A stretch of DNA of 64,000 nt from Pseudomonas putida (GTDB lineage: Bacteria > Pseudomonadota > Gammaproteobacteria > Pseudomonadales > Pseudomonadaceae). Under the pieces are notes generated by a model. It was not told where the DNA came from. It saw only the letters and a program-made list of their open reading frames with translations, and did no database searches. Each line of letters begins with the position of its first letter. The first letter of the stretch is position 1. The DNA lies in contig NZ_CP109603.1 in NCBI RefSeq assembly GCF_025905425.1, positions 5,224,501 to 5,288,500 on the forward strand, read 5' to 3'. The position numbers and the translations under genes were made by a program. Below are positions 36,038-46,307 of this stretch, piece by piece.

Positions 36038-36937
36038 TCAAGCCTCACGCTCATTTTCCAGCCAATCAACAAACCGCTCGATCAACGCCCCCCGCCGCTT
36101 GCGCGGCGGCAGCACCACGTAATACCCCCGCGCCGACCGCAAACTGCCCTCCAACGGCCGGCACAGCAGCCCCTGTTCAACCAGCCCATCCACAAGGTGC
36201 CCCCAGCCAATCGCCACCCCTTGCCCGGCAATCGCTGCCTGGATCAACAAGGTGTAGTTATCAAAGCGCAATTGCCCCGGCGGCGGTGGGCTGTCTACGC
36301 CAAACCCCCGAAACACCCCCGCCCAATCAAACCAGCGGCTGGCCTGTTCACCCCGCAGGTGAAGCAACGGCAAACGCTGCAAAGCCACGGCTGACAAGGG
36401 TTTGCCATGAATCAGCCGTGGGCTGCAAACCGGGAATACCTCTTCATCGAACAGCCACCGACTTTCGCCTTGATGAAAGCGCCCATCACCAAACAGCACC
36501 GCCACATCAATATCCGGCCGCAGCATCGCCTGACTGCGCTCACCCGTCACCAGGCTCACATCCACCTGTGGATAAGCCTCATGAAAGCGTTGCAAGCGGG
36601 GCATCAGCCAGAACGACGCGAAGGCAAAGTCGGTTGCCACCTGAAGCACCTCGCGCTGGCCCCGACCACTGGTCAGGGCCAGCCCATCGTCCATGGCCTG
36701 CAGCCCTTGGTGCACCTGCTCGAACAGCAACTGGCCAGCCTCGGTCAGCGCAATGCCCCGGTAGATCCGGTCGAACAGCCGGGTACCCAGCTGGGCCTCC
36801 AGGCGCTTTACCTGCTGGCTCACGGCGGGCTGGGTGGTCCCCAGCTCAAGCGCCGCAGCAGTAAAGCCCCGCAACCGTGCAGCGGCCTCGAACACGCGCA
36901 GGGTATCGAGCGACAGCTCGGCAAGGCGCTCAAACAT
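36038..36937 (-). CDS. LysR-type regulator of choline-O-sulfate use
   Basis: 299 residues. N-terminal helix-turn-helix (FTAAALELGTTQPAVSQQVKRLE) and a GcvA-like effector domain. It is divergent from betC with a 109-base gap, the arrangement of the choline-sulfate-utilisation regulator family. Function is inferred from that position; the effector is probably choline-O-sulfate or choline. The ribosome site is weak. Confidence 0.85.
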   Translation of the reverse strand: MFERLAELSLDTLRVFEAAARLRGFTAAALELGTTQPAVSQQVKRLEAQLGTRLFDRIYRGIALTEAGQLLFEQVHQGLQAMDDGLALTSGRGQREVLQVATDFAFASFWLMPRLQRFHEAYPQVDVSLVTGERSQAMLRPDIDVAVLFGDGRFHQGESRWLFDEEVFPVCSPRLIHGKPLSAVALQRLPLLHLRGEQASRWFDWAGVFRGFGVDSPPPPGQLRFDNYTLLIQAAIAGQGVAIGWGHLVDGLVEQGLLCRPLEGSLRSARGYYVVLPPRKRRGALIERFVDWLENEREA

Positions 36938-37046
36938 AAGCTCAGCTAATCCCAGTCATTGCCCGGCATGGGCTTTACCCATGTTATCCACAGTCGCATC
37001 TTGGTAGGCAAGCGGTTCGCATAACCTTCAACGATGGAAGCCAACC

Positions 37047-38564
37047 ATGACACGCCCCAATATCCTGTTCATCATGGCCGACCAGATGGCCGCGCCCATG
37101 CTGCCAATCTATGCCCCTTCGCCCATCCACATGCCCAACCTCGCCCGCCTCGCCGAGCAGGCCGTGGTGTTCGACTCTGCCTACTGCAACAGCCCGCTGT
37201 GCGCACCGTCGCGCTTCACCCTGGTCAGCGGCCAGTTGCCCAGCCGCATCGGCGCCTACGACAACGCCGCCGACTTCCCCGCTGATGTGCCGACTTATGC
37301 TCATTACCTGCGCCGTCTCGGCTACCGCACCGCGCTGTCGGGCAAGATGCACTTCTGCGGCCCGGACCAGTTGCACGGCTACGAGGAACGGCTGACCAGC
37401 GACATCTACCCCGCCGATTACGGCTGGGCCGTGAACTGGGACGCCCCCGACGAGCGCCCGAGCTGGTACCACAACATGTCGTCGGTGCTGCAGGCCGGCC
37501 CCTGCGTGCGCACCAATCAACTGGATTTCGACGAGGAGGTGGTGTTCAAGGCCCGCCAGTATCTCTACGACCACGTGCGCGAAGACGATGGCCGGCCGTT
37601 TTGCCTGACCGTGTCGATGACCCACCCCCACGACCCGTACACCATCCCCAAACGCTATTGGGATCGCTACGAAGGTGTGGATATCCCCATGCCCCGCGCC
37701 GAGTTCAGCCAGCACGAGCAAGACCCCCATTCGCAGCGTTTGCTCAAAGTCTACGACCTGTGGGACAAGCCCCTGCCTGTGGACAAGATCCGCGACGCCC
37801 GCCGCGCCTACTTCGGCGCCTGCAGCTACATCGACGACAACATTGGCCAATTGCTGCAAACCCTTGAAGAATGCGGCCTGGCGGAAGATACCTTGATCGT
37901 GTTTTCAGGCGATCACGGCGACATGCTTGGCGAGCGCGGCCTTTGGTACAAAATGCACTGGTTCGAAATGTCGGCGCGCGTGCCACTGCTGGTCCACGCA
38001 CCCAAACGCTTTGCCGCCGCACGCGTGAGCGCCTCGGTATCCACCTGCGACTTGCTGCCGACCCTGGTCGAACTGGCCGGCGGCACTGTGGACAAATCCC
38101 TGCACCTGGACGGCCGCTCGCTGCTGGGCCACCTGCAAGGGCAGGGTGGCCACGACGAAGTGATCGGCGAATACATGGCCGAAGGCACGGTCGGCCCGCT
38201 GATGATGATCCGCCGTGGGCCATACAAGTTCGTGTACAGCGAAGACGACCCATGGCTACTCTATGACCTGAGCCGCGACCCGCACGAGCGGGAGAACCTC
38301 GCCAGCAGCCCGGACCATCAGGCGCTGCTGCAGGCATTTGCCGATGAAGCCCGGCAGCGTTGGGACATCCCCACCCTGCGCCAGCAGGTGCTGGCCAGCC
38401 AGCGCCGCCGCCGCCTAGTGGCCGAGGCCCTGGCCATCGGCAAACTGGAAAGCTGGGACCACCAACCGCTGGTGGACGCCAGCCAACAGTACATGCGCAA
38501 CCACATCGATCTCGACGACCTCGAGCGCAAGGCCCGTTATCCACAGCCCGCCCCTCTGGATTGA
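37047..38564 (+). CDS. betC: Choline-sulfatase
   Basis: 505 residues, near the family norm. The sulfatase signature C52-A-P-S-R56 carries the Cys that becomes formylglycine; metal ligands are in FIMADQM at the N terminus and VFSGDHGDMLGERGLWYK. No signal peptide, so it acts in the cytoplasm, hydrolysing choline-O-sulfate to choline and sulfate. The next gene encodes a choline-type binding protein and the one after a SulP permease. Confidence 0.96.
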   Translation: MTRPNILFIMADQMAAPMLPIYAPSPIHMPNLARLAEQAVVFDSAYCNSPLCAPSRFTLVSGQLPSRIGAYDNAADFPADVPTYAHYLRRLGYRTALSGKMHFCGPDQLHGYEERLTSDIYPADYGWAVNWDAPDERPSWYHNMSSVLQAGPCVRTNQLDFDEEVVFKARQYLYDHVREDDGRPFCLTVSMTHPHDPYTIPKRYWDRYEGVDIPMPRAEFSQHEQDPHSQRLLKVYDLWDKPLPVDKIRDARRAYFGACSYIDDNIGQLLQTLEECGLAEDTLIVFSGDHGDMLGERGLWYKMHWFEMSARVPLLVHAPKRFAAARVSASVSTCDLLPTLVELAGGTVDKSLHLDGRSLLGHLQGQGGHDEVIGEYMAEGTVGPLMMIRRGPYKFVYSEDDPWLLYDLSRDPHERENLASSPDHQALLQAFADEARQRWDIPTLRQQVLASQRRRRLVAEALAIGKLESWDHQPLVDASQQYMRNHIDLDDLERKARYPQPAPLD

Positions 38565-38578
38565 GAAGAGAGTTCGCC

Positions 38579-39502
38579 ATGCAAAAGTTCTCCATCGCCG
38601 TGCTCGCCCTGGCCCTGAGCCTGGGCGCTGTCACAGCTCACGCCGAAGACGCGCAATGCAGCACCGTGAAGATGGCCGACCCCGGCTGGAGCGATATCGC
38701 CACCACCAACGCCATCGCCCGCCTGCTTCTGGAAAGCCTCGGTTACCAGGTAAAGGTCGACAGCCTGGCAGTGCCGATCATCTACGGCGGCCTCAAGGAC
38801 GGGCGCGTCGATGCCTTCCTCGGTAACTGGATGCCGGCGCACCAGGGGTTTCATGACAAGTTCATCGCCAATGGCGATGTGCAGCAGCTGTCGCGCAACC
38901 TCGAAGGCACCGAGTTCACCCTCGCGGTGCCCGACTATGTGTGGAACGCCGGGGTAAAAGACTTCGCCGACCTGCAAAAGCATGCCGACCAGTTCGACAA
39001 GAAGCTGTATGGGATCGGCTCTGGCGCGCCCGCCAACCTGTCGCTCAAAGCGATCATCGACAAAAATGAGTTCGATCTCGGCCAGTGGAAGCTGGTCGAA
39101 TCGAGTGAGCAGGCGATGCTCGCGCAAGTAGACCGCGCCGTGAAGAAGAACCAGTTCATCACCTTCCTCGGCTGGACACCGCACCCGATGAACGTGAAGC
39201 TGAAAATGCATTACCTGACTGGCGGTGAAAAATGGTTCGGCAGCAAGGGCGAGGTCTATACCCTAACCCGCAAAGGTTATGCACAAGCATGCCCGAATAC
39301 GGCGAAGCTGCTGGGCAACCTGAGATTTACCCTGGACATGGAAAACAGCATCATGGCCGAGGTTGTGGATAAAAAGGTGAGCTTCGATGATGCGGCCAAG
39401 GCGTGGGTGAAGGCGCATCCCGAGGTACTGCCAGGGTGGTTGGCTGGGGTCAGCACCAAGGCCGGTGGGGATGCCCTCGCGGCCGTCAAAGACAAACTCT
39501 GA
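38579..39502 (+). CDS. Choline/betaine ABC transporter substrate-binding protein
   Basis: 307 residues; ATG 15 bases after the betC stop. Signal peptide ends TAHAED; the mature domain is of the OpuAC/ChoX glycine-betaine class (KMADPGWSDIATTNAIARLLL, YGGLKDGRVDAFLGNWMP), with aromatic residues that would form the choline cage. No permease or ATPase gene is nearby, so it must use components encoded elsewhere. Confidence 0.93.
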   Translation: MQKFSIAVLALALSLGAVTAHAEDAQCSTVKMADPGWSDIATTNAIARLLLESLGYQVKVDSLAVPIIYGGLKDGRVDAFLGNWMPAHQGFHDKFIANGDVQQLSRNLEGTEFTLAVPDYVWNAGVKDFADLQKHADQFDKKLYGIGSGAPANLSLKAIIDKNEFDLGQWKLVESSEQAMLAQVDRAVKKNQFITFLGWTPHPMNVKLKMHYLTGGEKWFGSKGEVYTLTRKGYAQACPNTAKLLGNLRFTLDMENSIMAEVVDKKVSFDDAAKAWVKAHPEVLPGWLAGVSTKAGGDALAAVKDKL

Positions 39503-39524
39503 TTAACTGCACACTGCAATCCCC

Positions 39525-39609
39525 TGTGGGAGCGGGCTTGCCCGCGAATACCGGCAAAGCCGGTGCCATGCACCACGGTGGCTTCTTCGCGGGCAAGCCC
39601 GCTCCCACA
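39525..39609. repeat. REP pair after the choline-binding protein gene
   Basis: tgtgggagcgggcttgcccg at 39525 and its complement ending at 39609 flank a spacer with an accggcaaagccggt hairpin. It lies between two genes in the same direction, so it may reduce read-through into the SulP gene. Confidence 0.85.
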
Positions 39610-39644
39610 GGCGGACAGCGCAACTTCAGGAATATGGATAACCC

Positions 39645-41210
39645 ATGCACCGCCTCATCCAGCTACTGCCTTTCCTTGCCTGGCTCCCCCGTCAATCGGG
39701 CCGCAGTCTGCGCCAGGACCTGCTGGTCGGCCTGAGCGGTGCCATCCTTGCCCTGCCGCAATCCATCGCCTACGCCCTGATCGCCGGCCTGCCCGCCGAA
39801 TATGGCCTGTTCGCCGCCATCGTCCCGGTGCTCATCGCCTGCTTGTGGGGGTCTTCCTGGCACCTGATCTGCGGCCCGACTGCAGCCATCTCGATCGTCC
39901 TTTACGCCAGCGTCAGCCCACTGGCGGTGCCGGGCAGCGCCGACTACGTCACGCTGGTCCTGCTGCTTACCTTTCTCGCGGGCATCTTCCAGCTCTTGCT
40001 TGGCCTGCTGCGGTTTGGCGCCGTGGTCAATTTCGTTTCTCACTCGGTGGTGCTCGGCTTCACCCTGGGCGCCGCCATCGTCATCGCCCTTGGCCAGTTG
40101 CCCAACCTGCTGGGCATGGACCTGCCGAGCCAGGCCACGGCATTGAAAACCGTCCAAGACCTGGCCAGCCACGCCGGTGAGGTTGACCTGCCATCGCTGA
40201 TATTGGGGCTGACCACGGTGCTGATCGGCATGGCCTTCAAGCTCTGGCGGCCACGCTGGCCAAGCCTGTTGATAAGCCTGGTTGTGGTCAGTTTGCTGGC
40301 CTGGGCACTGCCTGGCTTTTTTGGCCATGTGCCGCGGGTATCGGCCTTTAGCGGCCAGTTGCCCCCGTTGAGCCCGTTGCCGCTGCTGGACGTGGAGCTG
40401 ATGCTGCGGCTGCTGCCGACGGCGGTGGCAGTGGGCATGCTCGGCCTGGTCACCAGCCTGTCGATTGCCCGCGCGTTGTCTGCGCGCTCCGAACAGCTGA
40501 TCGACGCTGACCAGGAGATCCGCGCCCAGGGCCTGTCGAACATCGTCGGCGGGTTTTTCTCCGGTTACCTGTCATCAGGCTCTTTCACCCGCTCGGGCCT
40601 GAGCTACGACGCAGGCGCCCGCTCCCCCCTGGCAGGGGTGTTCTCGGCCCTGTGGGTCGCGCTGTTTGCCGTTGCCGGGGCAGGGCTGATCGCTCACCTG
40701 CCGATCCCGGCCATGGCAGGCAGTATCTTGCTGATCTGTTGGGGGTTGGTGGATCACCGTGGCATTCGGGCGCTGTTCAGGGTCAGCCGCTCGGAGTTTC
40801 TGGTCATGGCCCTGACCGCCGCCGCGACCTTGCTGCTGGAGCTACAGACCGCGATCTACGCCGGGGTGCTGGCTTCGCTGTTCTTCTACCTTAAGCGCAC
40901 TTCACGGCCACGGGTGCAGCAGAGCCGCGAAGGGCAGGCCGATGTACTGCGGGTGGGCGGGTCGATTTTCTTTGGCGCGGCGCATTACCTGCAAGTGCGC
41001 TTGCAGCGCTGCCAGGGGCCACATGTGGTGATCGATGCGCGGCAGGTGAACTTCATTGATTATTCGGGTGTGGATATGTTGCACAGGGAGGCACGGCGGT
41101 TGCGGCGGGCAGGGGGGAGTTTGACCTTGCAGCGGGCGCGGCCGCAGGTGGTCGAGGAATTGCAGAAGCTGGAAGGGGTGGAGTTGTGTCCGATCAGGTT
41201 TGAGGATTGA
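39645..41210 (+). CDS. SulP family anion permease, probable sulfate carrier
   Basis: 521 residues. Membrane core with SulP motifs (LPQSIAYALIAGLPAEYGLFAAIVP near 37-61, then FVSHSVVLGFTLGAA), followed by a C-terminal STAS domain ending in IDYSGVDMLHREARRL. Lying after the choline-sulfatase genes it may export or import the released sulfate, or carry choline-O-sulfate; sequence does not decide. The second SulP of this window (see 15824). Confidence 0.9.
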   Translation: MHRLIQLLPFLAWLPRQSGRSLRQDLLVGLSGAILALPQSIAYALIAGLPAEYGLFAAIVPVLIACLWGSSWHLICGPTAAISIVLYASVSPLAVPGSADYVTLVLLLTFLAGIFQLLLGLLRFGAVVNFVSHSVVLGFTLGAAIVIALGQLPNLLGMDLPSQATALKTVQDLASHAGEVDLPSLILGLTTVLIGMAFKLWRPRWPSLLISLVVVSLLAWALPGFFGHVPRVSAFSGQLPPLSPLPLLDVELMLRLLPTAVAVGMLGLVTSLSIARALSARSEQLIDADQEIRAQGLSNIVGGFFSGYLSSGSFTRSGLSYDAGARSPLAGVFSALWVALFAVAGAGLIAHLPIPAMAGSILLICWGLVDHRGIRALFRVSRSEFLVMALTAAATLLLELQTAIYAGVLASLFFYLKRTSRPRVQQSREGQADVLRVGGSIFFGAAHYLQVRLQRCQGPHVVIDARQVNFIDYSGVDMLHREARRLRRAGGSLTLQRARPQVVEELQKLEGVELCPIRFED

Positions 41211-41227
41211 GGTTGGGTTGAGATCTT

Positions 41228-41360
41228 GGGGCTGCTTTGCAGCCCATCGCAGGCAAGCCAGCTCCTACAGGGATATCACAAGGCCCGAGGTCGGCGCTGT
41301 ACTTGTAGGAGCTGGCTTGTCGGTGCGCCGAACCGCTGCGATGGGCCGCGAAGCGGCCCC
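41228..41360. repeat. Degenerate REP pair between SulP and aroE
   Basis: A variant with caggcaagccagctcctacag and its partner tgtaggagctggcttgtcgg, flanked outside by ggctgctttgcagccc and gggccgcgaagcggcccc. It differs from the standard motif at several bases, like the IS right-end type. Confidence 0.7.
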
Positions 41361-41367
41361 GACGGCG

Positions 41368-42192
41368 TCAACCCCGAGCGAGCTGCCGGCGTAGTTCAGC
41401 CAACACCGGCGCCGTATCCGGCCTCACGCCACGCCAGATAAAGAACGCTTCAGCCGCCTGCTCAGCCAGCATCCCCAGCCCATCCAACACCTTGGCCGCG
41501 CCAAGGTTGGTAGCCCACTGGCAAAACGGCGTCGGTTCCTTGCCATACATCATGTCGTAGCAAATCGTGCGCCCAGGCTCGACCAAGCTGTCGGCAATCG
41601 GCGGCATTTCGCCCGCCAGGCTCGCCGAGGTGGCATTGATGATCACGTCCACCGGCTCTTGCAACCAAGCAAAGCCGCTGGCCACCACCGGCCCCATGTC
41701 ATCGAATTCTCGCGCCAGCTGCTCGGCCTTCTCCACGGTGCGGTTGGCGATCACCAACGACTGCGGATCGTGCGCCAGGATCGGCTCCAGCACCCCACGC
41801 ACCGCGCCACCGGCGCCCAGGATGAGGATACGCTTGCCCGCCAACTCCACCCCCGCGTTCACGGTCAGGTCGCGCACCAGCCCAGCACCGTCGGTGTTGT
41901 CCCCCTGCAGCGTGCCGTCGGCCAGCTTGCTCAAGGTATTCACCGCCCCCGCCCGCTGGGCACGCGGGGTCAGGCTGTCGCACAGGCGGTAGGCTTCTTC
42001 CTTGAATGGCACGGTGACATTGCCGCCACTGCCCTGCTTGAAGAAGCCACGGGCGCAATCGCTGAACTCGTCCAACGGCGCCAGCAGGGTGGTGTATTCC
42101 AGGTCCTGGCCGGTCTGTTCGGCGAACAGGCGATGGATCAGCGGCGACTTGCTGTGGCCGATGGGGTTACCGAAAACGACGTACTGGTCCAT
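41368..42192 (-). CDS. aroE: Shikimate 5-dehydrogenase
   Basis: 274 residues. Shikimate-binding [12 protein letters not shown] at the N terminus, catalytic Lys in [17 protein letters not shown], and the NADP turn [11 protein letters not shown]. It reduces 3-dehydroshikimate with NADPH. Probably co-transcribed with hemF, whose stop is 27 bases upstream. Confidence 0.97.
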   Translation of the reverse strand: MDQYVVFGNPIGHSKSPLIHRLFAEQTGQDLEYTTLLAPLDEFSDCARGFFKQGSGGNVTVPFKEEAYRLCDSLTPRAQRAGAVNTLSKLADGTLQGDNTDGAGLVRDLTVNAGVELAGKRILILGAGGAVRGVLEPILAHDPQSLVIANRTVEKAEQLAREFDDMGPVVASGFAWLQEPVDVIINATSASLAGEMPPIADSLVEPGRTICYDMMYGKEPTPFCQWATNLGAAKVLDGLGMLAEQAAEAFFIWRGVRPDTAPVLAELRRQLARG

Positions 42193-42219
42193 TGGGGGCT
42201 CCTCGGTTATCCACAGGCT

Positions 42220-43209
<990 letters not shown>

Positions 43210-43265
43210 TCAAGCAAAGGCGTCCGATAGAGGGCTGTTACCAATCCCGACAACAGGAGTGCGAG

Positions 43266-44243
43266 ATGGCCAAGCGTATCCAGTTCAGCCAGCATGGCGG
43301 CCCAGAAGTGCTGCAGCTTGTAGAGTTCGAACCCGCCCCGCCTGGGCCTCAGCAAGTTCGCGTGCGTAACCATGCGATCGGCCTGAACTTCATCGACACC
43401 TATTTCCGCAGCGGCTTGTACGCACCGCCGTCCTTGCCCTCCGGGCTGGGCACCGAGGCCGCTGGTATGGTCGAAGCGGTGGGCGAGGCCGTCACGCGCC
43501 TGAAGGTTGGTGACCGCGTTGCCCATGCCGGCGGCCCGCTGGGCGCCTACAGCGAGGTGCACACGCTGCCCGAGGCCAACCTGGTCAAGCTGCCGGACAA
43601 CATCAGCTACGAACAGGCGGCGGCGGTTATGCTCAAAGGCCTGACCGTGCAGTACCTGCTCAAGCAGACCTACGCGGTGCAGCCGGGCGACGTGATCCTG
43701 TTCCATGCCGCTGCCGGTGGCGTGGGTTCGCTGGCCTGCCAATGGGCCAAGGCGCTGGGTGCCAAGTTGATCGGTACCGTCAGCTCCGCTGAGAAGGCCG
43801 AGCGGGCGAGGGCGCTGGGGGCGTGGGAAACCATCGACTACAGCCGCGAAGACGTGGCCAAGCGTGTGCTGGAGCTGACCGACGGCAAAAAGTGCCCGGT
43901 GGTATATGACGGTGTGGGCGCCGATACCTGGCTGACCTCGCTGGATTGCCTGCAGCCGCGCGGGTTGATGGTGAGCTTTGGCAATGCTTCAGGCGCGGTG
44001 AGCGGGGTTAACCTGGGGATTCTGGCGCAGAAGGGCTCGCTGTATGTCACCCGGCCGACCCTGGCGAGTTATGCCAACAATGCCGAGAACACCCAGGTCA
44101 TGGCCGATGACCTGTTTGCGATGATTGCCAGCGGCAAGCTGATTGTGGATATCCAGCAGCGATATCCGCTGAGTGAGGCGGCCAAGGCACAGGCTGAGTT
44201 GTCGGCGCGCAGGACGGTGGGGTCGACTATTTTGACACCTTAA
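43266..44243 (+). CDS. qor: NADPH:quinone oxidoreductase, zinc-free MDR family
   Basis: 325 residues; ATG after CAGGAG. GroES-like N-terminal domain (NHAIGLNFIDTYFRSGLY, LPSGLGTEAAGMVEAVG) and a Rossmann domain with AAAGGVGSLACQWAKALGA. Lacks the zinc-ligand pattern of alcohol dehydrogenases, as expected for quinone reductase. Divergent from hemF. Confidence 0.96.
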   Translation: MAKRIQFSQHGGPEVLQLVEFEPAPPGPQQVRVRNHAIGLNFIDTYFRSGLYAPPSLPSGLGTEAAGMVEAVGEAVTRLKVGDRVAHAGGPLGAYSEVHTLPEANLVKLPDNISYEQAAAVMLKGLTVQYLLKQTYAVQPGDVILFHAAAGGVGSLACQWAKALGAKLIGTVSSAEKAERARALGAWETIDYSREDVAKRVLELTDGKKCPVVYDGVGADTWLTSLDCLQPRGLMVSFGNASGAVSGVNLGILAQKGSLYVTRPTLASYANNAENTQVMADDLFAMIASGKLIVDIQQRYPLSEAAKAQAELSARRTVGSTILTP

Positions 44244-44252
44244 ACATGGGAC

Positions 44253-44277
44253 TGTGGGGCCGCTATGCGGCTCCACA
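44253..44277 (+). terminator. GC hairpin after qor
   Basis: tgtggggccgc pairs with gcggctccaca around a short loop 10 bases after the qor stop. Base composition drops sharply just beyond it, so it also marks the left edge of the accessory patch. Confidence 0.6.
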
Positions 44278-44300
44278 TTGAACTATTTAAACTAAAAGCA

Positions 44301-45965
44301 CTATTCAGCGATTTCGCCACTATCTTCGAAACCTTTAACGGCCACCTTGCTTTCAACATCAATATACGAATCTAAATATTCATGAGATATTAAAGAGGCA
44401 TCCCTACCTACAAATCTTTTAGCTTGACCAAATTCATCTTTCCGCAGATGACTAAACTCAAAAAGTGTAGTGTAGCGCTTAGGAGAAACGCCTTCAAAAT
44501 TTTCAAAAAATACTTTTTCATTCGAAGGCGCATCTAGGGAAATAGCATCTGAATGCAACTTCATTGCGAGGCTTTTTTCATAAGGCTCAATGTAGACAAC
44601 CCGAGAAATCCCAGCAGCAATAATGTGCCGAGCACAGTTATGGCATGGGTATGTAGTCGTATACATTACAGCTCCTGAGGTCTTACTTTTACCGCCTCTC
44701 GCGATATTTAAAATTGCTTCCATTTCAGCATGAATTGCCCGAGAGTATTCGATAATCGATCCAAGCGAGGTGACTTCTAAAATTTCTTTTGTTAAACGCT
44801 CTGCTTCAGATTGACTAAGTACCTGCTTGAAACTTTTCTCACTCAGCCCGACAACATTTGTTTCAAAAATATCTTTTACAGTAATTAACTCGTTATCTGT
44901 GTTAGATTTTTCGCCGCTTTGTAGTGACGAGAGTATCGCTACGATTTCTTTAGCCAAGCGCCGTTTAGTGTCGTCGTTATAGCATTTTTTTCCATGAACA
45001 ACACAACGCTGATCGTTCTTCGACTCTTCGTGATAAAGGCCGCCACCGCCAGACGGAACATCATTCCAGCCAACAGAGAGGATGTCTCCCGAAACGTTAG
45101 CGATAGCTGCGCCGACTTGCCTACTGAGGCAAGCAGATTTCAGAGATGCTGCATAAGCAGCGTACATACCAGCTTCATCACGGGTTGGAGTTATTCCATT
45201 CTCCCCATGAACCAAGCCAACAAATCGACGACATGGATCAATAATATTTCCAGAGCTCGTTAAACTATGTTTTACAAAAAAATCAGCTTTATGGAATGTT
45301 TTTTCTAACTGCTGACCATGTTTAACATTATCTTTCCTGTCACGCTCAATCAAGTTCTGAGCATCAACAGCAGTTAATCCTTCAGTTTTTAAATACTCCA
45401 GCCGAGCGCTTTGAGGACTCATCACGCCTAAAAGAAAAAATGCATTTCTATATGTGAGGCGAAACAGTTCAATTTCAGCAGGATGTTTAAGCTGATCGAC
45501 TATATAAACTGCGCGCGGTGGATTAGTATCACCGCTCTCGTTCATTTTGACTTGTCGGCTCGTAGATATATGCGTGATAGCCTGAATGGCTAACGCATCT
45601 ACTGAAAATCTCTCTCGAATAGCATTACCCAAGTCTTGAAGAGCAGTGTAACGCGAAAAGAGATCAAGCGACTCGATTGAATCAATATCTAAACCGTTTG
45701 GAATCAGATCACTATGTTTTGATGCCAACTGCTTAATCAGCCAACTAACCTTGACAACTGTAACCTCGTAAGAGAAAGCACTAAACTGATCTCTCAACTC
45801 CGAAACTACATCTTGCAGATTACAACCCACTGCACCGCACACACCAATGACTAACTCATTAGTTCGGCGTGACTTGATTCTTTCTTGAATATCTTGACCG
45901 CGCTCTGGCTTTAGACCTTCCGCTTTGCCTTGACTAGGAAAACTCTTAACTGTCCCTGTTGCCAT
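44301..45965 (-). CDS. Anti-phage dCTP deaminase-like protein (AvcD/DCD family)
   Basis: 554 residues. The N-terminal part (about 36-240) has a strand and degenerate P-loop VIGVCGAVGCNL at 39-50, lacking the Walker Lys, as in the P-loop-like domain of these enzymes. The C-terminal part (about 260-500) is a zinc deoxycytidylate deaminase: SACLSRQVGAAI substrate block, H412-A-E414 zinc ligand and proton shuttle, and P440-C441-H-N-C444. An insert with CVVHGKKC (321-328) interrupts the deaminase fold. Family members deaminate dCTP/dCMP on infection and starve phage of pyrimidine nucleotides. The gene is visibly AT-richer than all its neighbours and sits between core genes, so it was probably gained by transfer. 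A 55-codon ORF ends 6 bases upstream. Confidence 0.87.
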   Translation of the reverse strand: MATGTVKSFPSQGKAEGLKPERGQDIQERIKSRRTNELVIGVCGAVGCNLQDVVSELRDQFSAFSYEVTVVKVSWLIKQLASKHSDLIPNGLDIDSIESLDLFSRYTALQDLGNAIRERFSVDALAIQAITHISTSRQVKMNESGDTNPPRAVYIVDQLKHPAEIELFRLTYRNAFFLLGVMSPQSARLEYLKTEGLTAVDAQNLIERDRKDNVKHGQQLEKTFHKADFFVKHSLTSSGNIIDPCRRFVGLVHGENGITPTRDEAGMYAAYAASLKSACLSRQVGAAIANVSGDILSVGWNDVPSGGGGLYHEESKNDQRCVVHGKKCYNDDTKRRLAKEIVAILSSLQSGEKSNTDNELITVKDIFETNVVGLSEKSFKQVLSQSEAERLTKEILEVTSLGSIIEYSRAIHAEMEAILNIARGGKSKTSGAVMYTTTYPCHNCARHIIAAGISRVVYIEPYEKSLAMKLHSDAISLDAPSNEKVFFENFEGVSPKRYTTLFEFSHLRKDEFGQAKRFVGRDASLISHEYLDSYIDVESKVAVKGFEDSGEIAE

Positions 45966-45971
45966 TTTCTA

Positions 45972-46139
45972 CTACCAATCGAGTTTTTTGGCACGCTCGG
46001 CTATTTGGCTTATTGCTTGCTGATATTCTTTCTGCTTTCTGCGTTGAGCAAAAGCATCTGAGAAGATAACGGAGCTCTGGGGCTCTTTGCTGCGAACGAC
46101 TGTTACAGGAGCCGTTTCAACGCGTTCTTCAGTTCTCAT
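45972..46139 (-). CDS. Small ORF (55 residues) directly upstream of the deaminase
   Basis: ATG at 46139 behind AGGA, TAG at 45972-45974, followed after 6 bases by the deaminase ATG in the same frame. The peptide starts MRTEERVETAPVTVVRSKEP and ends with a charged helix (FAQRRKQKEYQQAISQIAERAKKLDW). No signal peptide or membrane helix. It could be an accessory or inhibitory peptide, a leader, or part of a non-coding AvcI-like RNA; Vibrio AvcD is held in check by an RNA encoded at this position. I do not recognise a family. Confidence 0.6.
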   Translation of the reverse strand: MRTEERVETAPVTVVRSKEPQSSVIFSDAFAQRRKQKEYQQAISQIAERAKKLDW

Positions 46140-46245
46140 CGTGAATATCCTGGTTTATAAAGCCGCAAAAAATTGGCGACTCAATTCGTGCCTTATGCAA
46201 CACAAGAGTAGACCATCAAGCGCGAGCAAAAAAATTATGTTTTTT

Positions 46246-46307
46246 AGCTCGGCGTTCCCCGGTAGGCCGTCGCTCCTAGGCGCCAGCCTACCGGAAAACG
46301 CCGAGCT
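46246..46307 (-). ncRNA. Strong hairpin upstream of the deaminase operon, candidate regulatory RNA
   Basis: Arms 46246-46267 and 46286-46307 pair over 20 of about 22 positions: agctcggcgtt with aacgccgagct, and ccggtaggc with gcctaccgg, with a small internal mismatch. On the minus strand it is followed by an A run and then T7 (46231-46237). A second weaker hairpin with gtttcg/cgaaac arms lies at about 46323-46362. The position, upstream of avcD-like genes on the same strand, is that of the AvcI RNA. Function is inference. Confidence 0.45.

Noticed and set aside
46246..46307. Integron attC site
   Set aside because: The palindrome lacks the conserved R'/R'' core boxes (RYYYAAC / GTTRRRY) in the right places, and there is no integrase or cassette array.
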